55,125 nucleotides of DNA from assembly GCA_903866395.1 (NCBI GenBank), contig CAIPNM010000032.1, positions 1 through 55,125 on the forward strand, in the 5' to 3' direction. Both the position numbers and the translations under genes were made by a program. The notes beneath the pieces are model-generated. The model ran no database searches and was not told where the DNA came from. It worked only from the letters and a program-made list of their open reading frames with translations. The stretch's first letter is position 1. The number at the start of each line of letters is the position of its first letter. Source of the stretch: an uncultured bacterium. Its GTDB lineage: Bacteria; Pseudomonadota; Gammaproteobacteria; Burkholderiales; Burkholderiaceae_E. Shown piece after piece: positions 27,283 to 34,376 of the stretch.

Positions 27283-27897
27283 ATGCAAAAACTGCTATTG
27301 GCGGTCGACCGCCTGTCGTCGTGGGTTGGCCAGGCGTTTGCCTGGTCAATTGTTCTGCTCACGGCGCTGATCACCTGGGAGGTGTTCTCCCGCTACGTGC
27401 TGAACGAACCGCACGATTGGGCGCTAAATGCCCAGATCATGCTTTACGGCCTGTTGTTCATGTCCGCCGGCGCCTACACCCTCGCCAAAAATGGGCATGT
27501 GCGAGGCGACGTGTTGTATGGGTTCTTCCAACCGCGCACCCAGGCCACCGTAGACCTGGTTCTTTATCTTCTTTTTTTCCTGCCAGGAATTTTTGCACTC
27601 ACCTGGGCGGGCTGGGACTACGCGCTGGAATCCCTCGCGATTCGCGAGAAGACATTTTCGGCGACGCCGCTTCCCCTTTACCCATTTAAGTTCGTCATTC
27701 CTTTTTCGGGCGCCATGCTACTGCTCCAGGGCCTGGTGGAAATCATCCGCTGCATCGCGTGTATCCGCGACGGCGAGTGGCCCTCGCGCGAGCAAGACGT
27801 CGAAGAAGTGGACGTTGAAAAGCTGAAGAAGATGGTCAAAGTGAGCGACGAGGATATCGCCGCCCTCACCGCCACCGCCCCGAGGAGCGCGAAATGA
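27283..27897 (+). CDS. TRAP transporter small permease (DctQ)
   Basis: 204 residues with four hydrophobic segments typical of DctQ: VGQAFAWSIVLLTALITWEV, AQIMLYGLLFMSAGAYTLA, VDLVLYLLFFLPGIFALTW and a last one around FVIPFSGAMLLLQGLVEII. The hallmark ALNAQIMLYGLLFMSAGAYTL...HVRGDVLY is present. A charged C-terminal tail (EEVDVEKLKKMVKVSDED) is cytoplasmic. The stop overlaps the DctM start by 4 nt. Confidence 0.92.
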   Translation: MQKLLLAVDRLSSWVGQAFAWSIVLLTALITWEVFSRYVLNEPHDWALNAQIMLYGLLFMSAGAYTLAKNGHVRGDVLYGFFQPRTQATVDLVLYLLFFLPGIFALTWAGWDYALESLAIREKTFSATPLPLYPFKFVIPFSGAMLLLQGLVEIIRCIACIRDGEWPSREQDVEEVDVEKLKKMVKVSDEDIAALTATAPRSAK

Positions 27898-30011
27898 AGA
27901 TCCGTCGCGAGTTGTGGTTCGGCTTCATTCTGATGGGCTTGATCATTCTCGGCACCGCTGGCGTCATGCTGAGCGCAGAGCAACTCAGCCGAGGACACCT
28001 CGGGCTTGCCATGCTGGCGTTGGTGGTGGTGGCCATCATGCTCGGATTCCCCACAGCCTTTACGCTGATGGGCATGGGCATGATTTTCACCTGGTTCGCC
28101 TATGACCGTGACATCACAAAAACGCTGGACCTGATGGTGCAGTCGGCGTTTAAGGTGATGAGTAACGACGTGCTGATCTCGATCCCGCTCTTTGTCTTCA
28201 TGGGCTATCTGGTCGAGCGCGCCAACCTGATCGAAAAACTGTTTCGCAGCCTGCATCTGGCGCTCGCCCGTGTACCGGGCTCACTCGCGGTCGCCACCTT
28301 GTTTACCTGCGCGGTGTTCGCCACCGCCACCGGTATCGTGGGCGCGGTCGTCACGCTGATGGGGCTGCTCGCTTTCCCGCAGATGCTGCGTGCGGGCTAT
28401 GACGTGAGGCTGGGCGCAGGTGCGATCACCGCTGGGGGCTGCCTGGGTATCCTGATTCCGCCCTCCGTGATGCTGATCGTCTATGGCGCTACCGCCGGGG
28501 TATCGGTGGTTCAGCTCTACGCCGGGGCGTTTTTCCCCGGCCTGATGCTGGCCGGCCTCTACATTGTGTATGTCATCGTGGTGGCAAAGCTCAAGCCCGA
28601 GCTGGCGCCGCCCCTCTCAGAGGAGGGGCGCCGGATCGACCTGCCGCCCCTGATGTCGCGCGTGGCATTGGCGTTCCCGGGCGTTGCGCTGTCAGGTCTA
28701 CTCCGCGCGTTGAAGGGCAAGAACAACGCCGACGTTCCAGCGTCGTATCTGCTCAAGCAATTGCTCGCTGCTCTGTTGCCCGCCATCATCGTGCTTGCCT
28801 TGCTGGGGATGGTGTGGAACAGCGTCACGCGCCCAGATCCCAGCCAGGCTTATGCGGCCCAAGCGGGGGCCGCGGGAACAGGAACATCGTCAGGAGGTCT
28901 GGCTGAACCGCCGGGTTCGTCGGGGCTGGGCGAGCCGCCTGGCGCAGGCGGGCTTCGTGAGCCTCCAGGCGCAGGCGGGCTTCGTGAGCCTCCAGGCGCT
29001 GGCGGACTTCGTGAACCCCCCGGTGCGGGCGGGCTGCGCGAGCCCCCGGCTTCTGGAGGGCTCTCGGAGCCACCCAGTGCGTCGGGCGGTTTGCGCGAGC
29101 CGCCAACAAGCAGCGGCCTAGCCGAACCACCGGGCGCGTCATCGCTGCGCGAGCCACCAGGATCGGGAGGACTGCGCGAACCCTCGGGCAGCAGGCTCTC
29201 CGAGCCACCAGGTTCGTCGGCGCTCGAGCAAAATGCAACAGCCCTGCCTCGCGTTCCCGCACCGACAGGTTTCTGGATCGGCGCGGGGGCTGCTGCTGTC
29301 GCGTTGATTGCCTTTTATGCCGTGTTGAGCTTCCAGCGCTTTGAAGTGTTCAAGATGCTGCTGAGCAGCTTCTTCCCGCTGGTCGTGCTTATCCTCGCCG
29401 TGCTGGGCAGCATTGTGTTCGGGCTTGCCACGCCCACCGAAGCGGCTGCGGTTGGCGCGTTCGGCGGTTTTCTTCTCGCGGCAGCCTACCGTCAGCTCAC
29501 CTTGACGGTCGTAAAAGACAGCGCATTCCTCACGGCTAAGACCAGCGCAATGGTCTGCTGGTTGTTCGTGGGCAGCTCCATTTTTTCCGCCGCGTTCGCC
29601 CTGCTTGGTGGTCAGGAACTGGTCGAGAAGTGGGTTCTATCCATGAACCTGAGCAAAACCGAGTTCCTGGTTCTCAGCCAGGTGATCATCTTTCTCCTGG
29701 GCTGGCCGCTCGAGTGGACCGAGATCATCGTGATCTTCATGCCGATCTTTATTCCTCTCTTGGATAACTTCGGCGTCGATCCGCTGTTCTTCGGGCTCCT
29801 GGTCGCGCTCAATCTTCAAACCGCGTTCCTCAGTCCACCCGTTGCGATGGCGGCGTTCTACCTGAAAGGCGTGAGCCCGCCCCATGTCACGCTCAACCAG
29901 ATCTTCGTGGGCATGCTGCCTTTCATGGGCATTCAGGTGGTAGCCATTGTGTTGCTGTACGTGCTGCCTGAAATCGGGCTGTGGCTCCCCAAAACACTCT
30001 ACGGGCGCTAA
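27894..30011 (+). CDS. TRAP transporter large permease (DctM) with nonapeptide-repeat insertion
   Basis: 705 residues, far above the usual 430 or so. Residues 1-310 and 455-705 hold the multi-helix DctM transport core (ITAGGCLGILIPPSVMLIVYG; FGLATPTEAAAVGAFGG; LNLQTAFLSPPVAMAAFYL). Between two membrane segments is a roughly 150-residue hydrophilic loop. Its residues 334-441 are 12 units of 9 residues based on GGLREPPGA. The frame is intact through the repeat and both flanking domains are complete, so this is an insertion, not a broken gene. Longer DctM forms with extra loops occur, but the repeat is unusual. Confidence 0.9.
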   Translation: MKIRRELWFGFILMGLIILGTAGVMLSAEQLSRGHLGLAMLALVVVAIMLGFPTAFTLMGMGMIFTWFAYDRDITKTLDLMVQSAFKVMSNDVLISIPLFVFMGYLVERANLIEKLFRSLHLALARVPGSLAVATLFTCAVFATATGIVGAVVTLMGLLAFPQMLRAGYDVRLGAGAITAGGCLGILIPPSVMLIVYGATAGVSVVQLYAGAFFPGLMLAGLYIVYVIVVAKLKPELAPPLSEEGRRIDLPPLMSRVALAFPGVALSGLLRALKGKNNADVPASYLLKQLLAALLPAIIVLALLGMVWNSVTRPDPSQAYAAQAGAAGTGTSSGGLAEPPGSSGLGEPPGAGGLREPPGAGGLREPPGAGGLREPPGAGGLREPPASGGLSEPPSASGGLREPPTSSGLAEPPGASSLREPPGSGGLREPSGSRLSEPPGSSALEQNATALPRVPAPTGFWIGAGAAAVALIAFYAVLSFQRFEVFKMLLSSFFPLVVLILAVLGSIVFGLATPTEAAAVGAFGGFLLAAAYRQLTLTVVKDSAFLTAKTSAMVCWLFVGSSIFSAAFALLGGQELVEKWVLSMNLSKTEFLVLSQVIIFLLGWPLEWTEIIVIFMPIFIPLLDNFGVDPLFFGLLVALNLQTAFLSPPVAMAAFYLKGVSPPHVTLNQIFVGMLPFMGIQVVAIVLLYVLPEIGLWLPKTLYGR
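28893..29216 (+). repeat. In-frame 27-bp tandem repeat (12 units) in the DctM gene
   Basis: Twelve consecutive units encode variants of GGLREPPGA; one unit is 10 residues and the last 8. Units at 28947-28973 and 28974-29000 differ by one base; outer units have drifted more, which suggests expansion from the centre. The content is Gly/Pro/Glu/Arg-rich and likely disordered or extended. Confidence 0.93.
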
Positions 30012-30024
30012 GCTCACTGACCGC

Positions 30025-30055
30025 GCCGAGGGGCCCCTCGCCGGGGCGCCTCGGC
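30025..30055 (+). terminator. Hairpin after the TRAP operon
   Basis: A 13-position GC-rich stem with one G-G mismatch and a TCGCC loop begins 14 nt after the DctM stop. There is no T-run, so it may be an inefficient terminator or a 3' stabiliser. Confidence 0.4.
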
Positions 30056-30129
30056 CTGGCCGTGAATCCCGTCTGAGAGCATGGCGAGGTCGCCGTGCAA
30101 GCCGACCCTGATTGTTGAAGGAACACACC

Positions 30130-31131
30130 ATGTCAAAAGTTTCCTTGCGCCCGTTTCCCCGTCGCCGAGTGCTCGGCGCGAGCCTTGCCGCAATCGGCCT
30201 TTGCGCCGCCCCGTCGGCTTTCGCGCAGACTGCTGAGCCCTGGCCCTCACGGCCGATCCGACTACTCGTAGGCTTCGCACCGGGGGGAAGCTCCGACGTG
30301 GTGTCGCGACTCATGGCGCAACGCCTCTCCCCCATCCTGGGTCAACAGGTGGTGGTGGAGAACCGTCCGGGCGCAGGCGGCCTGATCGCCGCCGAAGCCG
30401 TAGCCCGCGCCCAACCTGACGGCTACACCTGGGCGCTTCTTCCCAGCGGGCACGCCAGCCAAGCGGCCATGCTTAAGAAAATGCCCGTGCACCCAATTGA
30501 TGACTTCGCCTGGGTCAGCACCGTTACGGTCTATCCGATGTTTTACTGCGTTGCCAACGAGTCTCCGATCCGCAACCTTCGTGATCTCATCGATCGTGCG
30601 AAAGCCAACCCGGGCAAGTTGTCGTTCTCGTCGCTGGGAATCGGTGCGGCCCATCACCTGTTGGGCGAGTGGATCAATGCAGAAGCGGGGATCGATCTGG
30701 CGCACGTGCCCTACAAGGGATCGCCTGCTGCGTTCGCAGATGTAGCGGCCGGACGTGTTGACCTGATGGTGGAGACCGCCACCGCCGCACTGCCGCTCAT
30801 TCGAAGCGGCAAGGTTCGCGCGCTCGCAGTCACCTCAACCGAAGGAAAGTCCCTCGTGCCCGGGGTGCCAGCGGCCTCTGAAACCATTCCCGGCCTGGAA
30901 TATGAATCATGGCTGGGCATTGTCACCACCCCCAAGACGCCGCAGCCTGTCGTTGACCGAATCAACCGCGCCATTCGCGAAGCGCTGGCCGATCCCGATA
31001 TCGTGAAGCGTCTGGAAGACCTGGGCGGGCGTCCTGGGCCCTCGTCTCCCGAGCAGTTCAGTGGCCGCGTGCAGCGCGACATCGATAGCTTTCGAAAGAT
31101 TGTGACCGGCCGAGGCATTCCTCAGTTCTGA
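30130..31131 (+). CDS. Bug-family receptor downstream of TRAP operon
   Basis: 333-residue secreted receptor; GAAGGA precedes ATG 30130. The leader PRRRVLGASLAAIGLCAAP has a triple Arg, compatible with Tat export. Conserved parts are WPSRPIRLLVGFAPGGSSD, VVVENRPGAGG and PDGYTWALLPSG. It lies directly downstream of a TRAP system and upstream of another Bug gene, so three solute systems are clustered in 6 kb. Confidence 0.92.
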   Translation: MSKVSLRPFPRRRVLGASLAAIGLCAAPSAFAQTAEPWPSRPIRLLVGFAPGGSSDVVSRLMAQRLSPILGQQVVVENRPGAGGLIAAEAVARAQPDGYTWALLPSGHASQAAMLKKMPVHPIDDFAWVSTVTVYPMFYCVANESPIRNLRDLIDRAKANPGKLSFSSLGIGAAHHLLGEWINAEAGIDLAHVPYKGSPAAFADVAAGRVDLMVETATAALPLIRSGKVRALAVTSTEGKSLVPGVPAASETIPGLEYESWLGIVTTPKTPQPVVDRINRAIREALADPDIVKRLEDLGGRPGPSSPEQFSGRVQRDIDSFRKIVTGRGIPQF

Positions 31132-31198
31132 GCGGCTGCCGCATTCCTCCGCGCTCAGCGGCCCCCCGTTTTCGCCCGATTACACGGAGTCCTTCGAC

Positions 31199-32170
31199 AT
31201 GACACTGGACGTCACTCGCCGCGCCCTGCTCGCGCTCACCGCCGCGCTCCCTGTCGCCGGGTTTGCTCAAGACGCCTGGCCCACGCGCGCCATCACAATG
31301 ATCATCCCGTTCCCGCCGGGCGGCGTCGCCGACACGGTTGGCAGACCTGTCGCCGACGCTTTGTCGCGCATCCTGGGTCAGCCTGTGGTCGTCGAGAACC
31401 GCGCCGGTGCAGGCGGTGGAGTTGGCATGGCGCAGGTCGCGCGCGCAAAGCCCGACGGCTACACGGTGATGATGGCGCTCTCCTCGGTCACGATCCTTCC
31501 CGAAGCCGATCGTGTGCTGGAGCGTTCGCCCATGTTCACCCTCGATCAGCTCACCCCGATCGCCCGCTTCACCGCCGATCCCACCGTACTGGTGGTTCGA
31601 GCCGACAGCCCGTGGCGTACCCTCGATGATTTCATCGCCGACGCCCGTCAACGACCGGGGGCCATCACCTTCGGTTCGTCTGGCAACTACGGCACCATGC
31701 ATGTTCCGATGGAGATGCTCAAGCAAGCCACCGGCACCTTCATGCTTCATGTTCCTTACACCGGCGCTGGGCCTGCCATCGTCGGCCTGATCGGCGCCCA
31801 GGTCGATGCCCTGGCCACGGGCCCCGCCACCATCGTGCAGCATGTCAAAGCGGGTCGACTGAGGGCACTAGCGCATTGGGGCGAGGGCCGGCTCGCCTCG
31901 CTCCCAGATATTCCCAGCCTCGAACAGGCCGGAATGAAGGTTCGCTTCTCGCAGTGGTCCGGGCTGTTCGCACCAGCCGGCTTGCCCGAGGCTGTCACAG
32001 CGCGCTTGCGCGATGCGGCCGCGCGCGCAGCCACCGACGAACGCGTTGTGAAAGCGATCAGCGGCGCGGGCACCCCGATTCAGTTTCTCGACAGCGCCGG
32101 CTTTGCCAGCTTTGTGCGCGACGATGCCCGCGTCATGGGCGACGTCGTTCGCCGCATCGGCAAACAGTGA
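31199..32170 (+). CDS. Bug-family receptor upstream of puc operon
   Basis: 323 residues; leader TRRALLALTAALPVAGFAQ. Blocks: WPTRAITMIIPFPPGGVAD, VVVENRAGAGG and KPDGYTVMM. It follows the preceding Bug gene by 67 nt in the same direction, and an intrinsic terminator at 32176-32200 ends the transcript, separating it from the light-harvesting genes. Ligand unknown. Confidence 0.92.
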   Translation: MTLDVTRRALLALTAALPVAGFAQDAWPTRAITMIIPFPPGGVADTVGRPVADALSRILGQPVVVENRAGAGGGVGMAQVARAKPDGYTVMMALSSVTILPEADRVLERSPMFTLDQLTPIARFTADPTVLVVRADSPWRTLDDFIADARQRPGAITFGSSGNYGTMHVPMEMLKQATGTFMLHVPYTGAGPAIVGLIGAQVDALATGPATIVQHVKAGRLRALAHWGEGRLASLPDIPSLEQAGMKVRFSQWSGLFAPAGLPEAVTARLRDAAARAATDERVVKAISGAGTPIQFLDSAGFASFVRDDARVMGDVVRRIGKQ

Positions 32171-32175
32171 GCCCA

Positions 32176-32200
32176 GCGGCCCCTGACGGGCCGCATTTTC
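32176..32200 (+). terminator. Intrinsic terminator before puc promoter
   Basis: Perfect 7-bp stem GCGGCCC/GGGCCGC with loop CTGAC, followed by ATTTTCC and then a run of eight T from about 32208. Confidence 0.7.
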
Positions 32201-32254
32201 CCTGTTGTTTTTTTTGCTGTGCGACACCGTCGCACCGCATTGGGTCAATTTTTG

Positions 32255-32282
32255 TTGACATTTGTCTATGTCAAGTTACAAT
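32255..32282 (+). promoter_or_regulatory. pucBAC sigma-70-type promoter
   Basis: Exact -35 TTGACA (32255-32260), 16-nt spacer and -10 TACAAT (32277-32282; one mismatch). The predicted start near 32289 leaves a leader of about 100 nt before pucB. Confidence 0.75.
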
Positions 32283-32286
32283 GACA
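32263..32286 (+). promoter_or_regulatory. Two overlapping PpsR/CrtJ-type operators
   Basis: Two exact TGT-N12-ACA matches, 32263-32280 and 32269-32286, offset by 6 nt and covering the spacer and -10. PpsR/CrtJ represses puc and bch genes under oxygen or light through this motif. The match is by pattern only; no ppsR gene is in the window. Confidence 0.65.
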
Positions 32287-32330
32287 GAAGGTTAGGCCAG
32301 AAGTATGGACTGACCTGTTGCAACAAGGCT

Positions 32331-32346
32331 CCGCACTTCGGTGCGG
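32331..32346 (+). other. UUCG-type hairpin in puc leader
   Basis: Perfect CCGCAC-TTCG-GTGCGG stem-loop in the predicted 5' untranslated region, 41 nt before the pucB start. No T-run; a leader-stabilising or translation-tuning element is more likely than a terminator. Confidence 0.55.
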
Positions 32347-32387
32347 GTTCAACAGTGCACAGAGCTGTACCTTGCAAGGAGCAACAC

Positions 32388-32540
32388 ATGTCTGACAAAG
32401 ACAAAGTCTGGCCGACGGGCTTGACCGAGGCCGAGTCGGAGGAAATCCACAGGCACCTGATTCAGGGAACGCAAATCTTCGGGATGATTGCGGCCCTGGC
32501 TCACCTGCTGGCTTACCTCTATTCGCCCTGGCTCAAGTAA
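32388..32540 (+). CDS. pucB: Light-harvesting LH2 beta polypeptide
   Basis: 50 residues; AAGGAG precedes ATG 32388, and an in-frame upstream extension over the promoter is rejected. Single membrane helix. His39 in AALAHLLAYLYSPWL ligates B850-type bacteriochlorophyll; His21 lies 18 residues earlier, as in known LH2 beta chains. The Arg that normally lies ten residues before the ligand His and hydrogen-bonds the B800 pigment (GTRVF in other species) is Gln29 here (GTQIF). The YSPWL ending and double His identify LH2 rather than LH1. It would form a ring with PucA in the photosynthetic membrane. Confidence 0.93.
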   Translation: MSDKDKVWPTGLTEAESEEIHRHLIQGTQIFGMIAALAHLLAYLYSPWLK

Positions 32541-32552
32541 AAGGAGTGCCTC

Positions 32553-32732
32553 ATGATCTACGGAAAAATGTGGTGCGTCGTGAAGCCTTCCGTTGGCATC
32601 CCGATCTTCCTCTCCGCTGTCGCAATCGGCTCGTTCTGCGTGCATCTCGCGATCACGACGAACACGACCTGGGTGAAGGATTTCCTGAACGGCAAGGCTA
32701 AGCCTGCCGCGACGGTTCCTGCCAAGTCGTAG
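32553..32732 (+). CDS. pucA: Light-harvesting LH2 alpha polypeptide (B800-820-like residues)
   Basis: 59 residues, 12 nt after pucB; AAGGAG precedes the ATG. It aligns without gaps to Rps. acidophila LH2 alpha: Met1 (B800 ligand), Trp7, His31 (bacteriochlorophyll ligand, FCVHLAI) and Trp40. Positions 44 and 45, which are Tyr-Trp or Tyr-Tyr in B800-850 complexes and hydrogen-bond the C3-acetyl groups, are Phe44-Leu45 here, the pair known from B800-820 (LH3). The Ala/Pro/Lys-rich tail is periplasmic. Confidence 0.93.
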   Translation: MIYGKMWCVVKPSVGIPIFLSAVAIGSFCVHLAITTNTTWVKDFLNGKAKPAATVPAKS

Positions 32733-32747
32733 GTCCATGACCTGCCC

Positions 32748-32773
32748 GGGCCGGAGCCTTCGGGTTCCGGCCC
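32748..32773 (+). terminator. Hairpin between pucA and pucC
   Basis: An 11-bp GC-rich stem with one G-T pair and a TTCG loop, followed by GCTTGTCTTT, ending 10 nt before the pucC ATG. Such structures in puf/puc operons stabilise the antenna mRNA and limit read-through. It leaves pucC without a visible Shine-Dalgarno site. Confidence 0.7.
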
Positions 32774-32783
32774 GCTTGTCTTT

Positions 32784-34202
32784 ATGAGCAGAGACTCTTC
32801 CTCACGCCGGGCCTCCTATCTGGCCACGCTGGGAACCCGTTTTCTGCCGTTTGCCGACGCAGCCTCACCCGATCTACCCCTACCCCGGCTGCTCAGGCTC
32901 TCGCTTTTTCAAATCTCGGTTGGCATGGCATTGGTCATGCTGATTGGCACCCTCAATCGCGTCATGATCGTTGAGATGGGTGTGCCTGCCGGACTGGTCT
33001 CGGTCATGTTTGCGCTGCCGCTTCTTGCCGCGCCGTTCCGAGCGCTCATTGGATTCCGCTCCGATCACCACCGATCCGAACTCGGTTGGCGCCGGGTGCC
33101 TTATCTTTGGATGGGAACCCTGCTGCAGTTCGGCGGGTTCGCGATCATGCCGTTTGCCCTGCTGGTGTTGGCCGGCGCAGGCGCCTCGGCCAGCGCGCCG
33201 GCTTGGGTGGGACACCTTGCTGCGGGATTCGCATTTTTTCTGGTGGGGGCAGGTATTCACACCACCCAGACCGTTGGGCTCGCACTCGCCACAGACCAGG
33301 CGCCGGTCGAATCCCACCCAAGGGTAGTGGGCCTCATGTACGTCATGCTTCTGGTGGGCATGATGGTCAGCGCCTTCGTCTTCGGCGAGTTGCTCTCCAC
33401 CTACTCCCCTGGGCGACTGATCCAGGTGATTCAGGGTACGGCGGTGCTCACGCTGGTCCTCAACACCATCGCCATGTGGAAGCAGGAGGCTCGTAGTCGT
33501 GAGCGCAAGCCGCGTGCTGGCGTGCCCGACCCAAGCTTCGCCGAAGCCTGGCAGCTCTTCAGGCGTGGCGACCACGCACTCCGCAGGCTCTGGCTGATCG
33601 GTCTCGGCACCATGGCCTTTGCGATGGAAGATGTCCTGATCGAACCCTACGGCGGCGAAATACTCGGGCTCAGCGTGTCAGCCACCACCAGTCTCACCGC
33701 CACGCTCGCGCTCGGCGGGCTGCTGGGCTTTGGCTATGCCTCGCGCGTTCTCAGTCGTGGCGCCGACCCGATGAAGATCGCTGGCCTGGGGGCGTTTGTC
33801 GGGCTGCCTGCGTTCGTGTGCGTCATGCTCGCTGCGCCCTGGCAGTCCCCGGCGCTCTTCAGTACCGGCATTCTTCTGATCGGCGTCGGCGGCGGGCTAT
33901 TTGGGCATGGCACGCTCACCGCAACCATGAACCGGGCCGTCCCCGGGCAGGAGGGCATCGCACTCGGGGCATGGGGTGCCGTACAAGCCAGCGCAGCGGG
34001 CTTGGCCATGGCAATGGGAGGCATCTTGCGCGATGTGGTGGCCTCATTCGGAGGCAGTTTGTCGGGTTATCTGTCGGTCTATGGGCTTGAGCTTCTCATG
34101 CTGCTGGTCACGCTCGCGCTCCTGCCGCCTCTACTGAGGCGAGGCCCGACGCCCGAACTGGCGCGGGCCAAGCCCGGGCGCTCGACCGAAACGCAGGGTT
34201 AA
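32784..34202 (+). CDS. pucC: PucC-family antenna assembly/bacteriochlorophyll delivery protein
   Basis: 472-residue inner-membrane protein of the major-facilitator-like BCD family, about 12 helices. N-terminal signature: LPRLLRLSLFQISVGMALVMLIGTLNRVMIVEMGVPAGLVSVMFALPLL, then PFRALIGFRSDHHRSELGWRRVPY and LLQFGGFAIMPFALL. PucC is required for LH2 assembly. It follows pucBA after a hairpin; ATG 32784 has no Shine-Dalgarno site, so expression may be low, fitting a catalytic assembly role. Confidence 0.93.
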   Translation: MSRDSSSRRASYLATLGTRFLPFADAASPDLPLPRLLRLSLFQISVGMALVMLIGTLNRVMIVEMGVPAGLVSVMFALPLLAAPFRALIGFRSDHHRSELGWRRVPYLWMGTLLQFGGFAIMPFALLVLAGAGASASAPAWVGHLAAGFAFFLVGAGIHTTQTVGLALATDQAPVESHPRVVGLMYVMLLVGMMVSAFVFGELLSTYSPGRLIQVIQGTAVLTLVLNTIAMWKQEARSRERKPRAGVPDPSFAEAWQLFRRGDHALRRLWLIGLGTMAFAMEDVLIEPYGGEILGLSVSATTSLTATLALGGLLGFGYASRVLSRGADPMKIAGLGAFVGLPAFVCVMLAAPWQSPALFSTGILLIGVGGGLFGHGTLTATMNRAVPGQEGIALGAWGAVQASAAGLAMAMGGILRDVVASFGGSLSGYLSVYGLELLMLLVTLALLPPLLRRGPTPELARAKPGRSTETQG

Positions 34203-34265
34203 TTGCGCTGGCGCGATCGTCTAGTGCGATCATCGCGGCACAAATATCCTCTCTGGAGATCGAGC

Positions 34266-34367
34266 ATGAACGAATCATTGGCTGTCGTCATCTTCGTCGT
34301 CTTCTGTGCCTTCATCGTTGCGAACTGGATGAACAACTCGCGACTCGACAAGCTGCGTCGTAAGTAA
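34266..34367 (+). CDS. 33-residue single-helix membrane microprotein
   Basis: ATG 34266 has GGAG 7 nt upstream. The product has a short N-terminus (MNES), one hydrophobic helix (LAVVIFVVFCAFIVANWM) and a basic tail (NNSRLDKLRRK), so an N-out/C-in orientation is expected by the positive-inside rule. It lies 63 nt after pucC, and its stop is 9 nt before the next gene. No family recognised. Small single-helix subunits (PucE, PufX, protein W) accompany antenna genes in other phototrophs, so an antenna role is possible; equally it could be unrelated. Confidence 0.6.
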   Translation: MNESLAVVIFVVFCAFIVANWMNNSRLDKLRRK

Positions 34368-34376
34368 GCGCCGCAC

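Noticed and set aside
28825-29262. Tandem repeats suggesting a CRISPR array or satellite
   Set aside because: Units are 27 bp without spacers, in frame, and encode a continuous protein repeat.
32388-32732. LH1 (pufBA) identity for the antenna genes
   Set aside because: The second beta His, the YSPWL ending, the alpha N-terminus and pucC downstream all fit LH2.
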